Assembly (NCBI GenBank): GCA_000378865.1
Contig: KB900424.1
Location: 1-64,000 of the forward strand
DNA: 64,000 nt
Direction: 5' to 3'
Origin: an actinobacterium SCGC AAA278-I18
GTDB taxonomy: Bacteria; Actinomycetota; Actinomycetes; Nanopelagicales; Nanopelagicaceae
The position numbers and the translations under genes were made by a program. The notes under the pieces are model-generated. The model saw only the letters and a list, made by a program, of their open reading frames with translations. It was not told where the DNA came from and did no database searches. Positions 54,993 through 64,000 of the stretch are shown in pieces (positions within the stretch are counted from its first letter, which is position 1; each line of letters starts with the position of its first letter).

Positions 54993-55147
54993 ATGAGAAC
55001 CATGCGTGTATTTACTTGTCGGACTGGCCAGTAACGGGCAACCTATACCTAGGCGATTAGTCGCAGCTTACATATGAGGCTACGAATAATTGCTGGCTTG
55101 TGCCCAAATGGGTATGAGCAACCTAAACGCCTATGGAGGCTATTTAG
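54993..55147 (+). promoter_or_regulatory. Long 5' leader of actinorhodopsin gene, possibly structured
   Basis: About 150 nt with ACTGGCCAGT palindrome, GCGA-TTAG-TCGC hairpin and GGGCA/TGCCC long-range pairing; SD TGGAGG before the ATG. Confidence 0.35.
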
Positions 55148-55921
55148 ATGGGTTCACTATCACTAACCGACGGCCAGTTTGGCATCCTATACAACATCTT
55201 TTCTTTCGGACTTGTATCGATGCTTGCTTGCACCGTTTATACATTAGTTTCACAATCACGAGTACTGCCTAAGTACCGTGGCGCATTAGTTATGTCATCA
55301 ATGGTTACATTCATTGCTGGCTACCACTACATGCGAATCTTCAACTCATTTGATTCTTCATTTGAGGCAGGCGCACTAAAGACAGGTACTGGAGCAGGAG
55401 CATTCAACGAGGCATACCGCTATGTTGACTGGATTTTAACTGTACCTCTTCTATTAGTTGAAGTAATTGCAGTGCTAGGTCTTGCTAAGGCAGCTTCATC
55501 TTCATTGATCAGCCGCTTAGTACCAGCATCTGCTGCGATGATCGCACTTGGTTACCCAGGTGAGATTTCAAATGTTAACAACACCAAAGTACTTTACGGT
55601 GTTCTTTCAACAATTCCTTTCCTATACATTCTTTACGTATTATTTGTTGAGCTTTCAAAGTCCCTAGATCGTCAACCAGAAGGTGTTGCAGCAACCGTTG
55701 GTCGCTTGCGCTTACTGTTGATCGCAACTTGGGGCGTTTACCCAATCTCATACCTATTGCCAATCCTTGATTCAGCAAATGCTGCATCAGCGGGAGCCTT
55801 TGTTAACCGCCAAATCGGTTACACAATCGCTGACGTTTTGGCCAAGTGCGTATTTGGTCTAACAATCCTAAAGATTGCAAAGATGAAATCCGCTGCAGAA
55901 GGCATGAAAGAGGGATCTTAA
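55148..55921 (+). CDS. Actinorhodopsin (type-1 light-driven proton pump)
   Basis: YRYVDWILTVPLLLVEV (D/T/E pump residues), GYHYMR His, ADVLAKCVFGL retinal Lys, xanthorhodopsin-like GYPGE. Confidence 0.96.
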   Translation: MGSLSLTDGQFGILYNIFSFGLVSMLACTVYTLVSQSRVLPKYRGALVMSSMVTFIAGYHYMRIFNSFDSSFEAGALKTGTGAGAFNEAYRYVDWILTVPLLLVEVIAVLGLAKAASSSLISRLVPASAAMIALGYPGEISNVNNTKVLYGVLSTIPFLYILYVLFVELSKSLDRQPEGVAATVGRLRLLLIATWGVYPISYLLPILDSANAASAGAFVNRQIGYTIADVLAKCVFGLTILKIAKMKSAAEGMKEGS

Positions 55922-55927
55922 TCCTCG

Positions 55928-55979
55928 AAGGCATTAAAAAAGCGGGGCCAAGTGATTGGCTCCGCTTTTTTAATGCCTT
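55928..55979. terminator. Very strong bidirectional terminator between actinorhodopsin and DUF2017 genes
   Basis: 24-bp arms AAGGCATTAAAAAAGCGGGGCCAA/TTGGCTCCGCTTTTTTAATGCCTT, one G-U, GTGA loop. Confidence 0.95.
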
Positions 55980-55986
55980 AAAACCC

Positions 55987-56559
55987 TTATAAGTGGTTTA
56001 TTAAACTCTCTTGAATACCACCAAGCCAGAAGTAAACGGCGAAGAGTGGTTTTTGTAGATCATCATCTTTCATTAAATCATAGAGCTCATAACTATCATG
56101 CTTAATATCTAATCTAACGGCAAGGGCAAGACGCAGATCATTTATTGCAACCAGCCATTGGGCGGGATCGCTCACTGCAATATCTGCTTTTGGCAGTTCA
56201 TGATCTACCGGAAAAACTAATTGCTCTCGCAAATACATTAACTGGGTTTGTTTAACCGACCTAAGTGAGCTTTCAGAGTATTTGCGAAACTCAGCTGCAC
56301 TCTCTGGATCTGCGTAGGCATTTGGCAGTAACCGCCTAAGCACTGGATCATCTGGTTGTTCAATTGTAGATTCAAGATTACCAACTACTGCAGCCATTAA
56401 TTGTGCAAATGGATCATCTGATTGGTAATGATGGGTGAAATTTCGCTCACCTAATAACTCAAGAAGCTGCTCAACAAGATTTATTAAGATATGTAATTCA
56501 TCGTTGCTTAGCGCAACTGATAGATCACCTGTCTTAGCAGAGCCTTTAAACTCGCCCAT
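55987..56559 (-). CDS. DUF2017-like actinobacterial protein
   Basis: Sequence and position directly after clpS; start likely MGEFKG at 56559. Confidence 0.75.
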   Translation of the reverse strand: MGEFKGSAKTGDLSVALSNDELHILINLVEQLLELLGERNFTHHYQSDDPFAQLMAAVVGNLESTIEQPDDPVLRRLLPNAYADPESAAEFRKYSESSLRSVKQTQLMYLREQLVFPVDHELPKADIAVSDPAQWLVAINDLRLALAVRLDIKHDSYELYDLMKDDDLQKPLFAVYFWLGGIQESLINHL

Positions 56560-56842
56560 GATCATCTCTTTGCAATGTTGCCCAAAGCCCATGCTCATGA
56601 AGTTGGGTAACTACTCGTTCCATCTCTTCTCGGCTTCCAGATGCCACCATCGCTTTACCTTCGGTGTGAACCTGCATCATTAACTTATGGGCTTTTTCTT
56701 GCGAGAAGTTAAATAATTTTATAAAAACATAGGTTACATAATTCATAAGATTTACTGGATCATCCCAAACAATTGTTACCCACAAATTATCAAAGAACTT
56801 ACTAAGATCTAACTCCTCCTCAATTTGGGTTTGTGAGCTCAT
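56546..56842 (-). CDS. clpS: ATP-dependent Clp protease adaptor ClpS
   Basis: [29 protein letters not shown]. Confidence 0.94.
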   Translation of the reverse strand: MSSQTQIEEELDLSKFFDNLWVTIVWDDPVNLMNYVTYVFIKLFNFSQEKAHKLMMQVHTEGKAMVASGSREEMERVVTQLHEHGLWATLQRDDHGRV

Positions 56843-56849
56843 AAGTAAA

Positions 56850-58568
56850 TTATCTAACTAAAACGCTTATCTCATCACTAATGCTGGCAGTATTTTTTGC
56901 TCCTGCGGCAATTACCACTTGATAGGTGGCTAAACCGGCGGCAGTTGGTGGGATATTAAAGGTAAAACCACCTGTTGTATCGGTGGTGAATTCACCTAGT
57001 GATTTACCATTTTGTTTAACAGTTAAATTAATGCCGGCAACTTTAGGAAGCACTTGACCAACAATTGCATATGTAGCCCCAGATTTAATTGATGCCGGAA
57101 GATTAAGCTTCACACCCGGCACAACTGAAATTACTTTTTCAACAGTCTTTGCCTCCAATCGCTCCCAACTGCCCTCAGATACCAATCGAATACTACTTTT
57201 CTCGCCAACTATTACCGGCAGATTTATTACACCATTTAAATCGGTAGTACCAGCAGCTAATGTGCGCCAGCTGGTATCGGTACTGTTTTTAATCTCAAAC
57301 CTAACATTAAGTGAGGTAACTGGAGTTTTATCTGGCAATTTAAATGTGCCGGTTAGATTAAAGGTTGAACCATAACCAATCTGCTCTAAATCAGTTGCAA
57401 TGCTGCCCACTACTTGATCTGGGGCGATTGATTTAGCAATATCTCTAATTGTGGCAATGGCAGCGGTATTTTCCATACCAAAGGTCCAAACCGCTATTCC
57501 GCCTAATCGATACTTGCCAACTAGATTTGTTCGAGCGGTATAGCTGCGTTCATCTGGATACCAAACAGTTCTACTTGCAGAACAAAAACTTGCTGAGTTT
57601 GTTGGATCAACATAGGTTTTCTTATAAGTAAATGTTGATTCAGCATATCCTTCGTTGTAAGTAGAGATGGCATTATTGCTGGCAGCAAGTGTTAACGCCT
57701 CTCGCATTATTACAGCCGCTTTTGCGCCAACTACAACTGAGCTTGCAAAATCTTTAGGACAAACTCCCTCAACCTTAGTAATCCAATCTCTGCCATAACC
57801 TGGAATTCCTAAGAAAACCTTTGATGCAGGCATTTGGGTAACTGCATACTTAACCGCATCCTCACTCCATGCCAACGGCCCAATTGGACCTGGTGCGGTA
57901 GTTGAGTAGTCATAAGCCATTATGCGCAGGCGATCAATTAGTGGGCCAATCTCAGCCCAAGAGTAAACCGAGTTACCAGCCCGCTTTGTCTCAAGTGCAA
58001 AATCAGGAGGTGTTGTAACAGATAAAAGTTTTCCTTGATCATGCAGAGCAGTAGATAACTCTTTAATAAATGTAATCCAATTTGGTTTTAGTACCGGCCA
58101 AGATGATCTGCCATCTTCGGTATAAAAGGTTTCAAAATCAAGATCAATTCCATCATAATTATATTTAACAACTAATGCTTTAATTGTTTGTACAATATTA
58201 GCTCGAGAGCTTGGATTTGCTAATAAATTTGCTAAAACCAACTTTGGATTATCATCGGTAATAGTTGGAAGTAGTATTAAATTATTTGCCTTAAGCCTGC
58301 TAATTACCTGCTCAATTGGGGTGGTGTATTTACCGAGCGCGTACTTATCTTTAATACTTGTTTCACCAGTTAAGCCATACCAAAATGGTGAGATATCTCT
58401 GATTAAATCTAGATTGCCCTCAACCGTAGGTAGATTTCTGGCAAGTGAGTAATCTGGCAGCCAACCAGAGAGAATTCTTCTTGGTGGATTATCTGCCAAA
58501 GATGCGGTAGTACTTGATATTAAAAAGGTAAGGGCGGTAGCAATTACTGAAAATTTGCGCGATCCCAT
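56850..58568 (-). CDS. Secreted GH18 family glycoside hydrolase with Ig-like C-terminal region
   Basis: Signal peptide; YDGIDLDFE catalytic motif; beta-rich C-terminal repeats. Confidence 0.85.
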   Translation of the reverse strand: MGSRKFSVIATALTFLISSTTASLADNPPRRILSGWLPDYSLARNLPTVEGNLDLIRDISPFWYGLTGETSIKDKYALGKYTTPIEQVISRLKANNLILLPTITDDNPKLVLANLLANPSSRANIVQTIKALVVKYNYDGIDLDFETFYTEDGRSSWPVLKPNWITFIKELSTALHDQGKLLSVTTPPDFALETKRAGNSVYSWAEIGPLIDRLRIMAYDYSTTAPGPIGPLAWSEDAVKYAVTQMPASKVFLGIPGYGRDWITKVEGVCPKDFASSVVVGAKAAVIMREALTLAASNNAISTYNEGYAESTFTYKKTYVDPTNSASFCSASRTVWYPDERSYTARTNLVGKYRLGGIAVWTFGMENTAAIATIRDIAKSIAPDQVVGSIATDLEQIGYGSTFNLTGTFKLPDKTPVTSLNVRFEIKNSTDTSWRTLAAGTTDLNGVINLPVIVGEKSSIRLVSEGSWERLEAKTVEKVISVVPGVKLNLPASIKSGATYAIVGQVLPKVAGINLTVKQNGKSLGEFTTDTTGGFTFNIPPTAAGLATYQVVIAAGAKNTASISDEISVLVR

Positions 58569-58599
58569 ATATTTTAGGGTATCGGTTTTAACTGAGAAA

Positions 58600-58857
58600 T
58601 TACTTTAAGCGAGCGAGAATCTCTTTACATGTTGGACAGATTGGAAATTTTTGTGGATCACGGTTTGGTATCCACTTCTTGCCACATAATGCTCTAACAG
58701 ATTTGCCGGTAACGGCCGATTCGGTGATCTTGTTCTTATCTACATAATGAGAAAACCGCTCGTGATCACCCTCATCGATTGGAGCGAGCACCTCTTTCTC
58801 AAGAAGGCCGCCCTTACTTGATTTACCGCGTAAATCATCGAGAAAACCCATAGACAA
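58600..58857 (-). CDS. DUF3039-like protein
   Basis: DHERFSHYVDKNKI, VRALCGKKWIPNRDPQKFPICPTCKE. Confidence 0.8.
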   Translation of the reverse strand: MSMGFLDDLRGKSSKGGLLEKEVLAPIDEGDHERFSHYVDKNKITESAVTGKSVRALCGKKWIPNRDPQKFPICPTCKEILARLK

Positions 58858-58891
58858 ATCTTAATCTAAATTTATCGCCTACCATTTACCA

Positions 58892-59842
58892 ATGGCCTCC
58901 CCACTTAAGAGTCTGCTACGAAGCTCAGATCTATCTAAATCAGATATCGAAGTGCTGCTTCATACTGCCAGCAAGTTTGCAAAAAATGCGCTTCGTGCTA
59001 AAAAAACATTAGCTAAAAGAACTGTCGCTATCTATATGACAAAATCTTCAACTAGAACCCGCCTTGCCTCTGAAACCGCTGTTGCCCATCTTGGTGGCAC
59101 ACCAATCTTTTTGCGTGCAGATGATTTGCAGATTGGCCGTGGTGAAACCATCTCAGATACTGCCAAAATCATCTCAGGCTTTTGCAGTGCGCTAATTGTG
59201 CGAACCTTTGCCCAAAGTGATGTTGATGAGTTAGGAAAGTATGCAAGCATTCCAGTAATTAATGCTTTAACCGATGATGATCACCCTACTCAATTACTTG
59301 CTGATTGGTTAACAATTAGTGAAAACTTTGGTAAAGATATTAAAAATCGTAAGTTTGTATATCTAGGTGATGGAAATAATGTGGCAAATGCTTGGTTAAT
59401 TATGGGTGCCACTATGGGTGCACATATTGTGGTGGCAACTCCTGGTGGTAAATGGGCACCTAAATCTTCAGTAGTTGAGCAAGCAAATAAAATTGCAAAA
59501 CAATCTGGCGCAAAGATTGAGGTAGTAACTGATCCAAAGGAGGCGGTGAGTGGTGCAAGTGTGGTTTACACCGATGTTTGGATGTCGATGGGTGACTCTG
59601 AATCTGATCGAGCAGAAAAGATTGCAGCTCTTACGCCATTTGCGGTGACAAATGATTTAATGAAATTAACTGCAAAGGATTCAATATTTATGCACTGCCT
59701 GCCAGCCCACCGTGGTGAAGAGGTAGCAGCTGAGGTTATTGATGGCGAAAAATCAGTAGTTTGGCGCCAAGCCTTCCACCGCCGAACAACTATTCAAGCA
59801 CTTCTTTACCACCTAACAAGGGGTGAATTAAAGGGTAATTAA
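58892..59842 (+). CDS. argF: Ornithine carbamoyltransferase
   Basis: KSSTRTRLA, HPTQLLAD, FMHCLPAHRGEEV. Confidence 0.94.
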   Translation: MASPLKSLLRSSDLSKSDIEVLLHTASKFAKNALRAKKTLAKRTVAIYMTKSSTRTRLASETAVAHLGGTPIFLRADDLQIGRGETISDTAKIISGFCSALIVRTFAQSDVDELGKYASIPVINALTDDDHPTQLLADWLTISENFGKDIKNRKFVYLGDGNNVANAWLIMGATMGAHIVVATPGGKWAPKSSVVEQANKIAKQSGAKIEVVTDPKEAVSGASVVYTDVWMSMGDSESDRAEKIAALTPFAVTNDLMKLTAKDSIFMHCLPAHRGEEVAAEVIDGEKSVVWRQAFHRRTTIQALLYHLTRGELKGN

Positions 59843-59911
59843 GTAGCAAAGTAGATTTAGCCCACAAATTATTTGGCAACAAATCAAGTAAAGGTTAGGT
59901 AAAGTTACCCA

Positions 59912-61036
59912 ATGCGTATATCTGTCCCAAAAGAGATTAAATCTGGTGAGAAACGGGTTGCCTTAGTTCCAGATATTATTTCAAAGTTAACCAAAGCAGG
60001 ACTTGAAGTAGTAATTGAATCAGGTGCTGGCGTATCTGCTGAGTACTCAGATAAACAATTTAGTGATGCTGGGGCGCAGATTAAATCAGGTGAGGTATTA
60101 ACAAATAGTGATGTAATTCTTTCAGTCCAACCATTAAATCCTGCCCAGATAAAAAGCCTTAAAAAAGGTGCAATAACAATCTCATTTTTATCCCCAATGA
60201 CCGCCTCTGATTCTATTGATGCTGCTGTTACAGCCGGTGTTACTGCACTCTCACTTGAGATGGTGCCTAGAATCTCCCGCGCTCAATCAATGGATGCCCT
60301 CACCTCACAAGCATTATGTGCTGGATATAAAGCATCTTTAGTTGCAGCTGAGTTATCACCAAAGTTTTTCCCACTTCTTATGACCGCAGCCGGCACTGTT
60401 ACCCCAGCAAAGGTAGTTGTCTTAGGAGCAGGTGTGGCCGGACTTCAAGCAATTGCAACTGCAAAAAGATTAGGCGCAGTTGTCTCAGCTTATGATGTTC
60501 GCCCAGCATCTGCTGATGAGGTTAAATCAATGGGAGCAAAATTTATTACCTTAGAGCTTGAAGCCTTAGAGGGTGCTGGTGGTTATGCCAGAGAGATGAC
60601 TGAGGAGCGATCTAATAAACAACGTGAATTACTTACGCCATATATTGCAGCCGCCGATGTTTTAATTACCACCGCTGCTGTTCCTGGCAGAACTGCGCCG
60701 AGATTAGTAACAGCGCAAATGATTTCTCATATGGCAGCTGGCTCTGTTGTAGTAGATCTTGCCGCTGAAAGTGGTGGCAATGTTGAGGGCTCTGTTGCTG
60801 GTGAGATTATTACAACAGCTACTGGAGTAAGGATTTGGGGCGGAAAAGATGTGCCTAGTCAATTAGCATTTCATGCCTCGATGTTGTTCTCTCGAAATGT
60901 AGTAAATCTTCTTTTGCTTATGAGTAAAACAGTTGATGGTAAGCCAACTGGGGTAATTGAAGCTGATTTTTCAGATGAGATTATTGACTCTGCAACTCTT
61001 ACACATGCTGGATCAAAAAGAGAGAAGAGTAAGTAA
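59912..61036 (+). CDS. pntA: NAD(P) transhydrogenase subunit alpha, NAD-binding part
   Basis: VPKEIKSGEKRVALVPD, VLGAGVAGLQAIATAKRLGA. Confidence 0.95.
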   Translation: MRISVPKEIKSGEKRVALVPDIISKLTKAGLEVVIESGAGVSAEYSDKQFSDAGAQIKSGEVLTNSDVILSVQPLNPAQIKSLKKGAITISFLSPMTASDSIDAAVTAGVTALSLEMVPRISRAQSMDALTSQALCAGYKASLVAAELSPKFFPLLMTAAGTVTPAKVVVLGAGVAGLQAIATAKRLGAVVSAYDVRPASADEVKSMGAKFITLELEALEGAGGYAREMTEERSNKQRELLTPYIAAADVLITTAAVPGRTAPRLVTAQMISHMAAGSVVVDLAAESGGNVEGSVAGEIITTATGVRIWGGKDVPSQLAFHASMLFSRNVVNLLLLMSKTVDGKPTGVIEADFSDEIIDSATLTHAGSKREKSK

Positions 61037-61362
61037 TGGCTAGTGAATTAATGAGTAATGAAATTGCCTTACTTGCGATATTTTTACTATCTGTCTTTGT
61101 TGGCTTTGAGGTTGTCTCTAAAGTATCAACCACTCTTCACACTCCCCTAATGAGCGGAGCAAATGCAATCCATGGGGTTATTTTAGTTGGCGCAATTGTG
61201 GTGGCAGATCATGCAAATACCAATCTTGAGTTAGGCCTTGCACTTGCTGCCGTAATTCTTGCCACTATAAATATGGTTGGCGGCTTTGTAGTAACTGATC
61301 GAATGCTGCAGATGTTTAAGGGCAAGCCAAAGGTTAATAAAGATGCTGGAGATAACAAATGA
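61036..61362 (+). CDS. NAD(P) transhydrogenase subunit alpha, membrane part
   Basis: Multi-TM; HTPLMSGANAIHGVILVGA. Confidence 0.93.
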   Translation: MASELMSNEIALLAIFLLSVFVGFEVVSKVSTTLHTPLMSGANAIHGVILVGAIVVADHANTNLELGLALAAVILATINMVGGFVVTDRMLQMFKGKPKVNKDAGDNK

Positions 61363-62744
61363 GTCGTAATCTCTATGATCTAATTGGCTTAGCCGCTGGT
61401 ATCTGCTTTATCTTGGCACTTAAGGGTTTATCTTCACCAAAATCAGCACGGCGTGGAAACCTAATCGGTGCGGTTGGTGCAACTATTGCAACAATAATTG
61501 TTTTCTTCTATGCAAATGATGGCAAGGCTTTAAATAATCAGACCTTAATTTTAGCTGCGATTGCCTTTGGTGTATTAGTTGGAGTACCGGCAGCGCGCAA
61601 GGTGCAGATGACGCAGATGCCACAGTTAGTAGCGTTATTTAATGGTGTTGGTGGCGGGGCTGCAGCGTTGGTAGCAATTGTTGAGTATTTAAAGCTTGGA
61701 GATGGCGCAATGACCGCTGAGGTAGTTGCAACAGTATTTACCGTAATTGTGGGATGTGTTTCATTCGCTGGCTCAATTATTACCTTTATGAAGCTGCAGG
61801 AGTTAATGACAACTCGGCCAGTAATCTTTCCATTTGGTCGTCAAGTAATTGCACTTACATTAGTTGGTGTTCTAGCAAGTGGTGGTTGGGTTATCTCATC
61901 TGGTGGTTCAACACCATTACTAGTAAATGGCTTACTCTCCCTTCTATTTGGAGTTTTATTTGTACTACCTGTTGGCGGGGCAGATGTGCCAATTGTTATC
62001 TCTCTCCTTAACGCCTTTACCGGCTTAACTGTTGCCGCCTCTGGTTATGTACTGCAAACCACTTTGTTAATTGTGGCTGGAACCTTAGTTGGTGCCTCTG
62101 GAACTATCTTGACTAGGTTGATGGCAGATGCAATGGGTAGATCTTTATTTGGAACTTTATTTGGTGCCTTTACCGCCAAAGCACAAGCAAGCACCGGTAC
62201 AGTAGATGCTCGTCCAGTTAAATCAGGATCTGCTGATGATGTAGCAATACTTCTTAATTACGCACAGCGTGTAGTAATTGTTCCAGGATTTGGTCTTGCA
62301 GTTGCTCAAGCACAACACACAGTTAGAGAGTTAGCAGACCTACTTGCATCAAAGGGTGTTGAGGTTGCATACGGTATTCATCCAGTTGCAGGTCGTATGC
62401 CAGGACATATGAATGTATTACTTGCTGAAGCAAATGTTCCATATGAACAATTAGTTGAGATGGAGGAGATAAATCCAACCTTCCCACAAACAGATGTGGT
62501 CTTAGTTGTTGGTGCAAATGATGTGGTAAATCCGGCAGCAAAGACCACACCAGGTTGCCCAATTTATGGAATGCCAATTTTAGATGTTGCCCTAGCCGGT
62601 AATGTGATCTTCCTTAAAAGATCAATGCGTCCAGGCTTTGCTGGTATTGAAAATGAGCTCTTATATGAGGCAAAGACCACACTTTTATTTGGTGATGCAA
62701 AGGATTCACTAACCAAAGTTGTTAGCGCCCTAAAAGCTTTATAA
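61359..62744 (+). CDS. pntB: NAD(P) transhydrogenase subunit beta
   Basis: MTQMPQLVALFNGVGGGAAALVA, GYGLAVAQAQH-like region, VGANDVVNPAA. Confidence 0.95.
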   Translation: MSRNLYDLIGLAAGICFILALKGLSSPKSARRGNLIGAVGATIATIIVFFYANDGKALNNQTLILAAIAFGVLVGVPAARKVQMTQMPQLVALFNGVGGGAAALVAIVEYLKLGDGAMTAEVVATVFTVIVGCVSFAGSIITFMKLQELMTTRPVIFPFGRQVIALTLVGVLASGGWVISSGGSTPLLVNGLLSLLFGVLFVLPVGGADVPIVISLLNAFTGLTVAASGYVLQTTLLIVAGTLVGASGTILTRLMADAMGRSLFGTLFGAFTAKAQASTGTVDARPVKSGSADDVAILLNYAQRVVIVPGFGLAVAQAQHTVRELADLLASKGVEVAYGIHPVAGRMPGHMNVLLAEANVPYEQLVEMEEINPTFPQTDVVLVVGANDVVNPAAKTTPGCPIYGMPILDVALAGNVIFLKRSMRPGFAGIENELLYEAKTTLLFGDAKDSLTKVVSALKAL

Positions 62745-62806
62745 GGAATAAAAGTTTGCTAGAAGTAGTTATATAATTACTTACTTAATATAAATATTGG
62801 AGATAT

Positions 62807-63856
62807 GTGCCAGCCGTAACCGTTAGAGATATCACTGTTTTGCCTCGGGTTGTTGCTGATACAAATTTGCGACCTCGCCGGGTAAAAAGCATTACTACCG
62901 CCCCACAAGGACATGAGGGTGAGGGCTTTCCAGTAAGGCGAGCATTTGCAGGGGTTGATTTAGCAGATTTAGATCCATTTATTCACTTAGATCAAATGGG
63001 TGAGGTTGAGTACGCACCAGGTGAGCCAAAGGGAACACCTTGGCATCCACACCGCGGCTTTGAAACTGTTACCTACATAATCGATGGCATCTTTGATCAT
63101 TATGACAACCATGGTGGCGGCGGAACTATCTCTGATGGTGACACCCAATGGATGACAGCAGGGGCAGGCATATTACATATTGAAACTCCACCAGAGCATT
63201 TAGTTGTTAGTGGTGGTTTATTTCATGGCTTTCAGCTTTGGGTAAATCTACCGGCAGCAAAAAAATGGTCACCACCTGCCTACCAAGATTTACGAGCATC
63301 CGATGTTGCATTACTTTCTTCAAGTGATGGCGGCGCTCTTCTTAGAGTAATTGCTGGTGAGGTTGCAGGTTTTAAAGGTCCTGGCTCTACGCAAACACCA
63401 ATCACATTAGTTCATGCCACATTACAGCCAGGTGCTCAGCTTCGCCTGCCATGGAACCCGGCATACAACGCACTGTCCTATGTATTAAATGGTTTTGGCA
63501 CAGTAGGGGATGAAAAAAATCTGATTAAAACTGGTCAACTAGTTACTTATCGTGATGGAGATCTAATTGTGATTGCCGCAGATTTAAATCAAGAGTCTCG
63601 CTCTCCTGCCATGGATATTTTAATCTTGGGCGGCTTACCAATTAAAGAGCCAGTTGCCTGGATGGGTCCATTTGTAATGAATACTAAAACTGAAGTTTTA
63701 AAGGCATTTGATGATTTTCAAAAGGGTGTGCTGGGGGTTGTGCCACCTGATTGGAGTAAGAAGGTAAGGCCAGTTAGTCGAGATGGTATTGGTTATAAGT
63801 TAAGTGGAGATTTAGCCGGTGTGCATGGCACACCTGATCACTTACAGGAGAGTTAA
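62807..63856 (+). CDS. Pirin family protein
   Basis: DPFIHLDQMG, HPHRGFETVTYIIDG, GAGILHIETP. Confidence 0.93.
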   Translation: MPAVTVRDITVLPRVVADTNLRPRRVKSITTAPQGHEGEGFPVRRAFAGVDLADLDPFIHLDQMGEVEYAPGEPKGTPWHPHRGFETVTYIIDGIFDHYDNHGGGGTISDGDTQWMTAGAGILHIETPPEHLVVSGGLFHGFQLWVNLPAAKKWSPPAYQDLRASDVALLSSSDGGALLRVIAGEVAGFKGPGSTQTPITLVHATLQPGAQLRLPWNPAYNALSYVLNGFGTVGDEKNLIKTGQLVTYRDGDLIVIAADLNQESRSPAMDILILGGLPIKEPVAWMGPFVMNTKTEVLKAFDDFQKGVLGVVPPDWSKKVRPVSRDGIGYKLSGDLAGVHGTPDHLQES

Positions 63857-63861
63857 AAGTA

Positions 63862-63999
63862 CTATTTGACTAATGTTCTTTCATAAAACTTACCCCAGTT
63901 TTTATCCTTTATCCGGTTAGCCTCATGAAATGGCTGCTCATTAAAGTGATAACTTGCCCGTCTTTTAATCATTGCTTTTCGCAGATATACCTGAGTAAG
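63862..63999 (-). CDS. C-terminal fragment of unknown protein, truncated by window edge
   Basis: Open minus-strand frame ...LTQVYLRKAMIKRRASYHFNEQPFHEANRIKDKNWGKFYERTLVK*. Confidence 0.35.
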   Translation of the reverse strand, partial: LTQVYLRKAMIKRRASYHFNEQPFHEANRIKDKNWGKFYERTLVK

Positions 64000-64000
64000 T

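Noticed and set aside
54993-55147. Known riboswitch (cobalamin, c-di-GMP, c-di-AMP) in the rhodopsin leader
   Set aside because: I looked for their conserved core boxes and did not find convincing matches; only a generic structured-leader claim is kept.
55090-55272. 60-aa ORF overlapping the start of actinorhodopsin
   Set aside because: Out of frame with the strongly supported rhodopsin CDS and with no independent support.

Overview
The window is a compact, low-GC actinobacterial chromosome segment. Gene content and an actinorhodopsin suggest a streamlined freshwater acI-type lineage (Planktophila/Nanopelagicus-like); this is inferred from gene content, with no search run. Most of it is ordinary core genome: a liv branched-chain amino acid ABC operon, the complete F-type ATP synthase operon, prfA-prmC-sua5-glyA, rpmE and rho, hom-thrC-thrB, lysA-argS, murI-rph-rdgB, clpS, argF and pntA/pntB. 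There is one tRNA-Leu(UAG). The accessory part most worth study is 12.5-21.6 kb. It holds a translationally coupled four-gene operon (U32-like TIM-barrel protein, SDR, APH-fold kinase, enolase paralog) in which the enolase has lost the catalytic-loop His (SHRSGE -> SARSGE) and carries QEF -> QDV at a metal/substrate site. Beside it lie pentose/sugar-acid oxidation genes (IlvD/Edd dehydratase, FAH-family protein, ketoglutarate-semialdehyde dehydrogenase). A 56-aa ORF missed by the ORF track (12508-12678) encodes what looks like a stand-alone ClpX-type C4 zinc-binding domain with identical C-X2-C-X18-C-X2-C spacing. Other leads are a histone-H1-like/TM/FN3 fusion protein, a long and possibly structured leader before actinorhodopsin, a tandem AtpZ-like duplication, a stem-loop in the rpmE leader and an N/S/R-rich disordered insert in Rho. 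No CRISPR array, transposase, integrase or phage genes were seen.
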